Shown one piece after another: positions 1-8,800 of a DNA stretch of 20,144 nt. Source of the DNA: Halovenus sp. (GTDB taxonomy: Archaea; Halobacteriota; Halobacteria; Halobacteriales; Haloarculaceae); contig PUMG01000241.1 of the NCBI GenBank assembly GCA_003551265.1, positions 1 through 20,144 of the forward strand. Direction: 5' to 3'. The stretch's first letter is position 1; the number at the start of each line of letters is the position of its first letter. The notes below the pieces were generated by a model that saw nothing but the letters and a program-made list of their open reading frames with translations, did no database searches and had not been told where the DNA came from. Made by a program: the position numbers and the translations under genes.

Positions 1-3000
1 CCCACTGTGAGGAGACTGACAACGGGATTGCAGACAGCCGATATGGCTACGGTATCGTCCACTCGGGCGATGCAGTCGCCGAACTCGGGCCGTCCGTCCC
101 GGAGTACGACGTGGGTGACGTGAACGAAGATGGCAATATCACAATCGTGGATGCGGTGAAGATCCAGCAGTATCTGGCTGGTGTGCTCGACGACGATGCG
201 ACGTTCAACGAGGAACTCGCAGATGTCAACCGTGACGGAGAGATAACAGTCATCGACGCGGTGCTGATTCAGCAGTACCTGGCGGGCATGATCGGGTCTG
301 CGCACGTGGAGATTTCGAACCTGGACGCGCCAACGGAGGCCGAGCCAGGTGACGTCATCGAAGTGAGCGCAGATGCAGAGAACACTGGCGGCCTGGGAAC
401 GATTCAGGCGCTGGAGTTCCGCCTCGGTGGTGAGGAAGTTGCAATGAATATCGGCGACCTGGCTCCAGCAGGCGAGGACAACAGTTCGATGGAGACGGCC
501 TACGAGGTAGAAGTGCCGAACCTGCCGGGTGACGAGTACGAACACGGTGTCTTCAGCAACGACGACAACGAGACAGCGATGCTGACGGTGCTGAACGACT
601 TCTTCGCGGTGACGGACCTGGATGCGCCGGGAGAGGTTGACCGTGGTGAGGAGATAGACGTGAACGCGACGATAGAGAACACGGGTAACCAGGATGCCAC
701 CCAGGACGTCCACTTCGAGTTTGCGGGCGAGACCCTGCTGACTGAAGAGGACGTGGAGCTGGATGCAGGTGAGAGCGAGGATCTGACGTTCTCACCGACG
801 GTGGACGTGCCAGCGGGTGACTACGAACACGGTGTGGTGACCGACGACGACGCTGCGCACGCGAACATAACGGTGTTCGAGTCGGTGTTCGAGGTGGACA
901 TCACGGATGCACCGGGCGAGTTGACGCAGAACGAGTCCTACACGGTGGATGCGACGATAGAGAACACGGGCGAAGCGAGTGACGAGCAGACCATCGAGTA
1001 CACGCTGGGTGGGGACGGCGGTGACGTGGCGGTAATCGGGAACGACCCGGACACGCTGTCGCTGGGCGACTCGGTTGAGGAGTCCACAGATGGCGTGGAA
1101 GCGACGAGCGGTGAGCCGGCGGAGTCGCCACACGACGAGCAGGGTATTGCGTGGACGGCGAGCATCCTGGAGGACAACCTGGACGATGACCTCTACGATG
1201 TGGAGGAAGTGCCGTACACGGACCTGGTGGACGACATGAGCATCGTGGAGGATTACGATGTGCTGGTGGTACAGGACTTCGGTGACGAAGGCGGATTCAC
1301 GTACGACCCGCCAGCGGTAGACCTGCAGGAGTGGAAAGAGGAGCTCTCAGATGAGCAGGCAGTGATAAACCTGGATTCGAGCATCATCGATGAAGGGAAC
1401 GCACTGCAGGCGTACGCGCTGGACAACACGGACATCGGGGAAGGGTATCTGGACCCTGACGGTGAGTTCTACCCACCGAACCCGGACAACGTGGAGTCGA
1501 CAGACTACGGCTCGATGGATGACTTCGAGTTGGAAGTGCAAGAAGACCACCCAATCTTCACGGGTCTGGCAGACGAAGGTGAGGTGTTCACGCCACGTGA
1601 AGGCGACTGGGCGCTGTGGTACACGGATGCAGACCTGGAAGGAACGACGCTGGCAGAGGGTGGCCAGGCAGGTGACCGAGAGCCGATGCTGGGAATGAGC
1701 GACCGTGACGGGCCGGTAGAGTTCTTCTACTCGATCGGCGCGACGAACCCGGACTTCGACCCACCAAGTGAGTTCTTCGACGAGCACGAGCAGTTGATAG
1801 CGAACATGGTGGAGTACGGTGCAACGGGAACGGTGACGGAAGGAACGTCGATACTGGGTGAAGACAGCGAGACGGTGTCGCTGGACCCAGGTGAGTCCGA
1901 GGACGTAACCTTCGAGACTTCGGTACCGGATGACTTCCCGCCAGGGCCGACGTTCCACACGGTGACGTCTGAGGACGACGCGGCGACGGAGACGGTGGAC
2001 ATAATAGCGCCGGATGAAGTGCAGATAACGGGTCTGGACGCGCCAGCGGAGGCAGTGCAGAACGAAGAGATTGAGGTGGAGGTCCACCTGGAGCACGTTG
2101 GAACGGAGACGACGACGCAGGACGTAAACTACACGTTCGACGGTGAGGTGTGGTCGACAGAGGAAGTGACGCTAGAGCCGGGTGAAGTGGAGACAGTGAC
2201 GTTCGAAGAGCAGATTCCAGTAGACCAGACGCCGGATGAGTACGAACACGGCGCAACGACGACGTGGGATTCGGCGTTCGCGACGATAGAGGTACTCGAA
2301 GGTGAGGATGCGTTCATGGAAGTGACGGACTTCGATGGACCGCTGACGGCGGAGCAGGGTGAGACGATAGAAGTCGACGGGACAATAGAGAACACGGGCG
2401 GGCTGCCAGGGACGTTCGTGGGTGAGTACGTCTTCGACGGTGACGTGGTCGACTCGACGGCCGACGATGATAATGGCGGGATCGACCTGCCAGCTGACGT
2501 GCTGGTAGCGGACACGGACGACGATGGCGATAACTACTTCGCACCGACGCTGGCGGACATCATTGAGGAGAACACTGACGACGATGTTGTCGGAACGGTC
2601 GACGACCTGAACGTGGAGGACGAAGACCTGATAGCGGCGATGGATGACTACGACGTGTTCGTGATCCAGCGGTTCAACGACAACGACCGGGCGGCAGACT
2701 TCCTGGATGAGTTGTCGGATGACCAGTCGGTGGTGTACGTTGATGGTGAGGAAGGCTTCTCGGACGAAGCGTACCCAGACTCGATAGAGAAACTGGTCGA
2801 AGAACGTGACGACCCCGAGGTGTACACCGAGGATCCCTCGAACGCTGACTTCGAGATTGTCGAAGAGCACGCAATCTTCGACGGTGTCGGTGACGTCGGT
2901 GACGTGATTCCGATGGCAACCGGTGGGTCGGATAACGGCGCTGGCTTCGAAGACTACAGCGGAACGGTGCTGGGTGAGTCCCTTGACCACGGCTTCGGTG

Positions 3001-5528
3001 GCGACCCGGACATTCCGGTCATCGCAGTGAGCGATGACGACCAGGAGATTCTGTCGGGCGTGAGCGGATACACGTTCTTCGCAGACGAGCGCGGAGACTG
3101 GTCCGAAGAATCCGAAACGCTGCTGGGCAACATGGTGACGCACGTGACGGACGCAATTGCTGGCGCTGCGGGCGAGGAACTGGAGCCAGGCGAGTCGGTG
3201 GACGTGTCGTTCGAGTACACGGTGCCGACGGACCAGCGTCCGGGCGATACGGAGCACGGACTGCAGACGGCTGACGACAGCGAGTTCGAGACCGTCCAGG
3301 TCGTGCGGACGGACGCGGACATCGAGGTGACGGGTCACAGCATCGTTGACGAGGACCTGTTCGTCAACGACACGCTGGAGACGAAAGCCACTGTGGTGAA
3401 CGAAGGTGACGCGAACGGGTCCAAAGACGTGAGCCTGTACTTCGGGAACACGTCGGTGGACACGGAGACGGTGACGCTGGAACCGGACGAGGTGAAGACG
3501 GTGGAACTGTCGGCGCCGGTTACCTCACCCGGGAAGGTGACGGTGTCGGTCAACGGTGTCTCACCACAGCAGATCGAGGTCGGTGAAGTTGGCGACCTCG
3601 ACGGCATGGTGACGGCATCGGGCGACACTGCCAGCCCGGAGGACACGCCCGGTGACGGTGAGGGCATCGAGAACGCGACCGTGACGGCGTTCCCGTTCGA
3701 TACGGACCGTTCAGGTGAGGGTGTCGAAATAGCGACGACCGACGCTGACGGTGCCTACGAAGCGATGGACGTGCCAGCAGGTGAACACGGCGTCGAAATA
3801 AGCGCCGATGGATTCGCCACGTTCGCGGGCACGGTGGAGATAGAGGCGAACGAACTGACGACAGTGGATGCGGAACTGGATTACGCAGAAGCCGGTTCGA
3901 TCAGCGGTGAAGTCGACCTGGACACGGTTGACCCCGGCGAGGATGTCGACGTAACAGTCGAAGTCTACGAGACGGGCGACTACACGACGGTGACCATCGA
4001 AGGTGCAGATAACACGTCGATGTACACCATCGACGAGGTCGACGTGAACGTCGACGACGGCTACACGGTGACCGCGAGCGCAGAGAACTACAGCGACGAG
4101 GAAGTCGAGAACGTCGAGGTAGATGTCGGTGAGGAGACCGAGGACGTAGACTTCTCGATGGAGCGCGACCTGGGTGACGTCGAAGGGGCGGTAATCGCCT
4201 CTGGTGAGACGGATGTCGACAGCACACCCGGAACCGGTGAGGGCATCGAGGACGCGACGCTGTACGTCTTCCCGTTCGACACTGACGGCGACAGCGACCC
4301 GGTTGTCGTCGAGGAGGCAACGGACGAAGACGGTGAGTTCATGGTGCCGGACCTGCCGGTTGGTGAACACGGCGTCCAGGTGAGTGCAGAGGACTTCGCG
4401 GACTCGGACGTGCTGTCGTTCGAGATAGAAGCGGACGAGACGACTGACGTTGGAGACATTGCGCTCGACTACGCCGACCAGGGTGCAGTCAGCGGTACAG
4501 TCTCTCTTGATGAGGCGGCTTCCGAGGACACCGACGTGACCGTCAAAGTCGAAGAGACTGGTGACGTGAAGTTCGTGACCGTCGACGAAGGTAACGACAG
4601 CGTCGACTACCGCATCGGTGGTGTGGACGTGAACGTCGACGACGGCTACACGGTGACTGCTGAGGCGGACGCAACAGGCGACGACGACGAGGTCACAGAT
4701 GTGATAGTCGATGTCGGTCAGACGACCCACGATGTTGACTTCATGCTCACGATAGACGAGGAACAGCCGTTCTTCGAGGTGTCCAATCTGGACGCACCAG
4801 AGCAGGCTGACGAAGGCGAAGAGATCGAGGTGAACGCAACGGTCGAGAACACCGGTGAAGACGAGGATACCCAGGACATCCTGTTCAAACTGGACGCTGA
4901 CGGAGACTTCGACGATCCTGCTGTCGAAGAGACCGCCGAAGAAGACCTGACACTCTCACCGGGTGACAGCGAAGAGGTGTCGATCACTCTCGACGCGCCG
5001 GACGACGCTGGTGAGTACGACCACGGACTGTTCAGCGACGACGACAGCGAGACGGCCACTCTGATGGTCGGCGATTCGCAGGTCAGCGGGTCACTGAGTA
5101 GCGAAACGATCACGCTCGATGAGGGTGAGTCGACCGAATCGACCGGATTTGTCGACTTCACTATCGAAGCACAGGACGAGGACGTGAACGTCCAGGGCTA
5201 CGAGCTGCACTTCGAGTTCGACCCTGACGTTGTCGAGTTCGTGGACGCAGAGGGTGTCGACATGGACAGTCCAACTATCAACGATGAAGACGCTGACGAC
5301 GGAGAGGTGCTGCTCGTCGCCAGCGACGCGAGCGAGACCAACACCCCGCTCGACGCTGCGGAGATCGAGTTCGAGGGAGTTGAGGCCGGTGAAACCGACA
5401 TCGAGATCGACGAAGCAGACTCGGACGTGCTCGGTGAAGGTGCTGAGCCACTCAACCCGCTGTGGAATGACGGTGACATCACCGTCGAAGGTGGTGGCTC
5501 TGGTTCGACTGCTGCTGTTGCAGTCTGA
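1..5528 (+). CDS. Giant secreted S8-type peptidase with dockerin, CARDB array and cohesin (5' partial)
   Basis: The reading frame is open from position 3 (1841 visible residues); the true start lies upstream. The first visible residues, ending SRYGYGIVHSGDA, align almost residue for residue with the last part of the subtilisin domain of the gene at 9594-19499, so a peptidase domain probably precedes the window. Order by DNA position: end of peptidase domain 3-85; dockerin 114-291; CARDB-type modules at about 306-597, 600-879, 885-2010 (interrupted 1023-1830), 2016-2310, 2313-3310 (interrupted 2496-3165), 3316-3593 and 4768-5080; four carboxypeptidase-regulatory-like domains 3594-4762; cohesin-like domain 5082-5500; Gly/Ser/Ala/Val tail. 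CARDB modules open with motifs such as SNLDAP and close with GEYEHGVFSDDD-like strands. No transmembrane helix or PGF-CTERM-like tail is seen. Extracellular location is inferred from the paralogue's signal peptide. Catalysis cannot be judged because the active site is outside the window. Confidence 0.9.
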   Translation, partial: HCEETDNGIADSRYGYGIVHSGDAVAELGPSVPEYDVGDVNEDGNITIVDAVKIQQYLAGVLDDDATFNEELADVNRDGEITVIDAVLIQQYLAGMIGSAHVEISNLDAPTEAEPGDVIEVSADAENTGGLGTIQALEFRLGGEEVAMNIGDLAPAGEDNSSMETAYEVEVPNLPGDEYEHGVFSNDDNETAMLTVLNDFFAVTDLDAPGEVDRGEEIDVNATIENTGNQDATQDVHFEFAGETLLTEEDVELDAGESEDLTFSPTVDVPAGDYEHGVVTDDDAAHANITVFESVFEVDITDAPGELTQNESYTVDATIENTGEASDEQTIEYTLGGDGGDVAVIGNDPDTLSLGDSVEESTDGVEATSGEPAESPHDEQGIAWTASILEDNLDDDLYDVEEVPYTDLVDDMSIVEDYDVLVVQDFGDEGGFTYDPPAVDLQEWKEELSDEQAVINLDSSIIDEGNALQAYALDNTDIGEGYLDPDGEFYPPNPDNVESTDYGSMDDFELEVQEDHPIFTGLADEGEVFTPREGDWALWYTDADLEGTTLAEGGQAGDREPMLGMSDRDGPVEFFYSIGATNPDFDPPSEFFDEHEQLIANMVEYGATGTVTEGTSILGEDSETVSLDPGESEDVTFETSVPDDFPPGPTFHTVTSEDDAATETVDIIAPDEVQITGLDAPAEAVQNEEIEVEVHLEHVGTETTTQDVNYTFDGEVWSTEEVTLEPGEVETVTFEEQIPVDQTPDEYEHGATTTWDSAFATIEVLEGEDAFMEVTDFDGPLTAEQGETIEVDGTIENTGGLPGTFVGEYVFDGDVVDSTADDDNGGIDLPADVLVADTDDDGDNYFAPTLADIIEENTDDDVVGTVDDLNVEDEDLIAAMDDYDVFVIQRFNDNDRAADFLDELSDDQSVVYVDGEEGFSDEAYPDSIEKLVEERDDPEVYTEDPSNADFEIVEEHAIFDGVGDVGDVIPMATGGSDNGAGFEDYSGTVLGESLDHGFGGDPDIPVIAVSDDDQEILSGVSGYTFFADERGDWSEESETLLGNMVTHVTDAIAGAAGEELEPGESVDVSFEYTVPTDQRPGDTEHGLQTADDSEFETVQVVRTDADIEVTGHSIVDEDLFVNDTLETKATVVNEGDANGSKDVSLYFGNTSVDTETVTLEPDEVKTVELSAPVTSPGKVTVSVNGVSPQQIEVGEVGDLDGMVTASGDTASPEDTPGDGEGIENATVTAFPFDTDRSGEGVEIATTDADGAYEAMDVPAGEHGVEISADGFATFAGTVEIEANELTTVDAELDYAEAGSISGEVDLDTVDPGEDVDVTVEVYETGDYTTVTIEGADNTSMYTIDEVDVNVDDGYTVTASAENYSDEEVENVEVDVGEETEDVDFSMERDLGDVEGAVIASGETDVDSTPGTGEGIEDATLYVFPFDTDGDSDPVVVEEATDEDGEFMVPDLPVGEHGVQVSAEDFADSDVLSFEIEADETTDVGDIALDYADQGAVSGTVSLDEAASEDTDVTVKVEETGDVKFVTVDEGNDSVDYRIGGVDVNVDDGYTVTAEADATGDDDEVTDVIVDVGQTTHDVDFMLTIDEEQPFFEVSNLDAPEQADEGEEIEVNATVENTGEDEDTQDILFKLDADGDFDDPAVEETAEEDLTLSPGDSEEVSITLDAPDDAGEYDHGLFSDDDSETATLMVGDSQVSGSLSSETITLDEGESTESTGFVDFTIEAQDEDVNVQGYELHFEFDPDVVEFVDAEGVDMDSPTINDEDADDGEVLLVASDASETNTPLDAAEIEFEGVEAGETDIEIDEADSDVLGEGAEPLNPLWNDGDITVEGGGSGSTAAVAV
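114..291 (+). other. Dockerin domain of gene 1
   Basis: Two Ca2+-binding dockerin repeats are visible, DVNEDGNITIVDAVKIQQYL and DVNRDGEITVIDAVLIQQYL, separated by about 20 residues. Both loops keep the type I pattern D-x-N-x-D-G-x-I-x-x-x-D followed by an amphipathic helix. Dockerins bind cohesins in known systems. This one sits directly after the peptidase domain, as in the paralogue at 11208-11388, but its two loops are better preserved. Confidence 0.88.
1023..1830 (+). other. ThuA/GATase1-like alpha/beta module 1, nested in a CARDB module
   Basis: This domain of about 270 residues starts with the strand DVAVIGND and has DYDVLVVQDFGD, AVINLDSS, a DHPIFTGL motif, an FFYSIG strand and the closing helix LIANMVEYG. 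The order suits a Rossmann-like domain of the ThuA / class I glutamine amidotransferase superfamily. The expected nucleophile-elbow cysteine is absent (VINLDSS), so a binding or structural role is likelier than catalysis. The CARDB strand IEYTLGGDG lies just before it, and the CARDB resumes with ETVSLDPGESEDVTFE after it. Its closest relative is the module at 12162-12953 in gene 3. The family assignment is by eye. Confidence 0.6.
2496..3165 (+). other. ThuA/GATase1-like alpha/beta module 2, nested in a CARDB module
   Basis: This is the second nested module of gene 1. Landmarks are DVLVADTDDDGD, DYDVFVIQRFND, SVVYVDGEE, EHAIFDGVGDVGD and LLGNMVTHV. It interrupts the CARDB module that begins FMEVTDFDGPLT. 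The host breaks after YVFDGDVVDS and resumes with LEPGESVDVSFEYTVP. The corresponding CARDB in gene 3 carries two modules in tandem here, so copy number at this place differs between the paralogues. Confidence 0.57.
3594..4762 (+). repeat. Tandem duplication of a carboxypeptidase-regulatory-like domain pair
   Basis: Two consecutive units, 3594-4166 and 4167-4762, encode about 190 residues each and share an order of landmarks: a G(M/A)V.ASG opening, PGxGEGIE(N/D)AT, FPFDTD, GEHGV(E/Q)(I/V)SA, ALDYA or ELDYA followed by SGTVSL/SGEVDL, then DVNVDDGYTVTA. Each unit contains two beta-sandwich domains of the CarboxypepD_reg/CnaB type, giving four in total. Such folds usually serve as stalk or adhesion modules on surface proteins. 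The block is absent from the gene 3 paralogue and sits between CARDB modules 6 and 7. Confidence 0.75.
5082..5500 (+). other. Cohesin-like domain at the C-terminus of gene 1
   Basis: About 140 residues follow the last CARDB module and show cohesin-family features: a starting strand VSGSLSSETITLDEGES, the core strand VNVQGYELHFEFDPDVVEFV, a GEVLLVASDAS strand, then AAEIEFEGVEAGETDIEI. The pattern of a Gly-Tyr strand leading to an FDP turn and a late L.I.F....G.T.I.I strand is typical of cohesins. In known systems cohesins hold dockerins. The same polypeptide has a dockerin near its N-terminal side, so self-association or recruitment of the gene 3 product is possible. Binding is inferred. Confidence 0.7.
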
Positions 5529-5564
5529 TTGATAGGCACCATCTGAGACTCTCTCGGTTCTGAC

Positions 5565-5569
5565 TTTTT
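5565..5569 (+). terminator. Candidate oligo-T terminator of gene 1
   Basis: A run of five T lies 37 bases after the gene 1 stop codon and is followed by AT-rich sequence. Archaeal termination commonly uses oligo-T stretches without a strong hairpin. No clear stem-loop is visible. Transcript 3' ends would be needed to confirm it. Confidence 0.35.
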
Positions 5570-5697
5570 GAATTAATCTCTGTAATAATTCACCTTGTGA
5601 AAGCCTCTAGCAGGCCGAGAGCAAGGCTTGAACAGGTGAGAGAAGTGCTATCAAAAACTCATAACCAGATGTGAATGATTTATAGACATATTTGATG

Positions 5698-5711
5698 GGC
5701 CAAATTTGACC
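5698..5711. promoter_or_regulatory. Imperfect 14-base palindrome, possible operator
   Basis: The sequence GGCCAAATTTGACC is a dyad centred on AAATTT with one mismatched pair. It lies about 90 bases upstream of the gene 2 start and about 70 bases upstream of its TATA-like element. Dyads of this kind can be regulator sites, but AT-rich intergenic DNA also produces them by chance. Confidence 0.22.
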
Positions 5712-5770
5712 ATAGAACGCCTTTTTTGTTACAAGGTGGTGATTTTTGCATGACAATTACATGACCGATG

Positions 5771-5782
5771 GTATTAAGTTAA
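5771..5782 (+). promoter_or_regulatory. TATA-like promoter element of gene 2
   Basis: The AT-rich element GTATTAAGTTAA is centred about 26 bases before the ATG at 5802. That spacing suits a haloarchaeal promoter giving a leaderless or nearly leaderless transcript. No Shine-Dalgarno sequence stands before the ATG, which agrees with leaderless translation. An in-frame TAA at 5775-5777 also fixes the start, because no other start codon lies between it and 5802. Confidence 0.45.
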
Positions 5783-5801
5783 TTGCATAGTACTCGCACC
5801 T

Positions 5802-8800
5802 ATGGGCCGGCACAGACTCACAGCGCTGTTTTTCAGCGTACTCATGGTCGTCTCGATGGTTGCGGTCGGGACGGCTGTTGGCGGTATCGCAGGAAATGAC
5901 CACACAGACGGGACAGTCGCTGAAATTCCCGAGTTTGACGAACCCGACGACCCGGTGAATTTTGGACCGGATGTCGAGAGTGAAGAGCTGACACTCGTCA
6001 CAGGACACACGGTGACGGTTCTGGGTTCGGGTGATGAGAGACAGTTCCTCGTCGAGGATGCCGACGGTGAACGTGCGCAGTATCGCGCGGTTGAGCAGAA
6101 AACAGGGACATATCTTGTTCCCGCTGGCGTAGACTTGTCTGTCTTCAGCAAAGAGCTGTTCAACATCGACCTTCTGCTCGAACAGGGATACGCTGACGAC
6201 GAACTCGAAGGAACGCCGGTCGTTGTCACCTACAGCGACGAGCGCTATCTCCGTGGACCGAGCACACAGTCACTCGAAGACACGACAACGCTCGAAGCCA
6301 TCGATGCGAAGGCAGGCGTTGCGACAGGAGAGAGCGACCTGCTCTCAGAACGCTCACTCCGTGGTGTCGAGGGAGTCTATCTCGACGCTCAGTTCGAGGT
6401 GCAACTGGATGAGTCGACAGATGCAATCGATGGACCGTCCGCTCGAGACGAGTTCGATGTCAGCGGGAATGGAACGACTGTTGCCGTCCTCGACACGGGA
6501 ATCGACCACGAGCATCCCGACTTCGGTGACAGAGTTGTCGACAGAGTCGACTTCACTGGTGATGGACTCGGTGACAGGCAGGGTCACGGGACACACGTTG
6601 CTGGTATCGTCGCCGGTGACGGAACCGAAGATGGCGATTACGTTGGCGTTGCGCCCGAGGCGGACCTGATGGACGTCAAGGTGCTGGACGACGCCGGGTC
6701 AGGTTCACTGTCGGACATCGCCGAGGGAGTTGATTACGCAGTAGATAACGGTGCAGACATCGTCTCGATGAGCCTGGGCGGACCTGAACAGGAGAGTGAT
6801 CCACTCACTGATGCTGTCGAGGACGCCGTTGACGAAGGGGTGACTGTCATCACCTCTGCCGGTAACTCCGGTACAGAATTACAGACGATAAGCTCACCGG
6901 CAGTGGCGGAAGATTCCATCGCTGTTGGTGCAACTGAAGAGCCATACGACGAGATTGCTGAGTTCTCTTCGAGCGGTCCGACACAGATCGAACAGCTGGT
7001 CAAGCCCGAAATTGTTGCACCAGGGATTCCAATCACAGCAGCAGGAAGTGACGATGCAGGTGAGTTCCCATACACTGCGAAGGGTGGAACGTCGATGTCT
7101 GCACCACACGTCAGCGGACTTGCGGCGTTGATGATAGAAGAGCACGGTGAACTCGACCCAGCAGAGACCAGAGACAGGCTAATCACGACCGCAGACCCGC
7201 TTGACGGAGACTTCGAAGACGATGTCTTCCGGCAGGGCGCCGGGCAGGTGAACGCCACGTCGGCACTCGGTAGCGAAATTATCATTCACGACGCCGTCAA
7301 GAGCTTCGGGACGATAAGCGAAGCGACGACCGAAACGGCAGTCTATCCGGTCGAGAACATCGGCGACGAGTCGGTCACACTCGACGGAGAGGCGTCGACG
7401 CTGAACATCGATGAGGGTGAAGAGGTCGCGGATGCTGAACTGAATGAGACGTCTGTGACAGTCGACCCCGGTGAGACGGAGTACGTCGAGCTCTCCGTCA
7501 ACACGACAGATGCGTTCGGGCAGAACTCCGGAACTGTCACGTTCGAGGATGACGATGGCGAGAACTACGAGGCGATATTCGGCTTCTCGAAGGGACTGGA
7601 GATAACCGTCGAGAAGGAGTTCAACGACAAGAATGAAGATCATTTCTTCACTGAAGCGCTGCAGACGTACGCGACTGATGGCACGTTCCAGGACTTTACG
7701 TTCGAGGCGTTCATCGACAAGACGGACTACTCGTTCATCCTCCCGGCCTCGGAGCAAGAACTCGGCTTCTTCTCGATTGCCGAGTACGAGGACACAGAAT
7801 CGGGTGACATCGAAGGTGCGTACGCAGTTAAAGAGGATGTCGTCGTGAACCAGAGCAACGACCACGTCGTCATCGACGAGACTGAAACGGTGGTCCGCGA
7901 CCTCGATACGAGCGCAGTCTCCGATGACGAACCGTTCGACGTTCTCTCGTATCAGGCGAACATCCACGTTGGAATCGACATGGAACCTGCACCGCCCGCA
8001 TTCTTCCTGGGTGGCTTCGGTGAACAGGCGCACTACACACCACTTGATGAAGACAGCGTTACGAACGTCTCGACAAACTACCTGATGGTTCCCGACGAGG
8101 GTGACGAACTCGATTCACCGAGAGTGTACTCACTGGTTGGGACCACAGAAACTATCAGCGAGGACGGTGAGCCGTTCGTCGTCGACCCTGACACATTCGC
8201 CGAAGAAGAGATGACGCTCTATAGTCCGAAAGACGAGGAGTACGAGATTTCGTCGTTCTTCTCGGCCGTCGACCAGGACCGCTTCCCTGGCCAGTTGCCG
8301 ATTGCGACTCCCGACAGTGTCGGTGACCGAAGCGAGATGACGTGGATTCGAAGCGCAGACGGACTGTACGAGAACGTCTTCCGTGATGGAGACACCTCTG
8401 AGTTCAGATACGTTGGAATTAACTGGAGTCCAGAGGTTAACGAGACCGTCGACACAGAGGTGAACGCTGAGCCGCTCATCCCCAACGCGGACTGGAGCAT
8501 CGACGACCGGCTCGATATCAGAGCAGCCTGGGCAGCCGATCAGGGTGACACTCGCCTCGCCACCCGCGGCCAGGGTAGCGTCGACACAGACGAAATCAGA
8601 GTCGAACTCGACGGCGACACCGTTATCGACGAGGAGGTACCAGACATGCCCGAGGTAGGAATCGACGGACCAGTCGGTCCAGACACTGACGTCGTCGTCG
8701 AACTCGACGGCAACTCACTCGAGCAAAACCGCAGCATCTCCACCAGCGCGATGTTCGCTGGTAACAGCGACGACGAGGCGCCGCCGAACATCGAGTCTGT

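Larger units (their letters stand above)
5529..5801 (+). promoter_or_regulatory. AT-rich intergenic region between genes 1 and 2
   Basis: This gap of 273 bases holds no convincing gene. Composition drops sharply to AT-rich compared with the flanking coding DNA. It contains an oligo-T run shortly after the gene 1 stop, an imperfect palindrome (5698-5711), further T runs around 5721-5727 and 5753-5757, and a TATA-like element near the gene 2 start. This suggests that genes 1 and 2 are transcribed separately. Confidence 0.6.

Noticed and set aside
111..113. GTG at 111 as the start of gene 1
   Set aside because: The frame is open to position 3, and the residues before 111 match the end of the subtilisin domain in gene 3, so the gene begins outside the window.
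1588..2256. Arg/Pro/Ser-rich minus-strand frames across genes 1 and 2
   Set aside because: Low-complexity basic products such as these are the usual shadow frames of GC-rich haloarchaeal genes.
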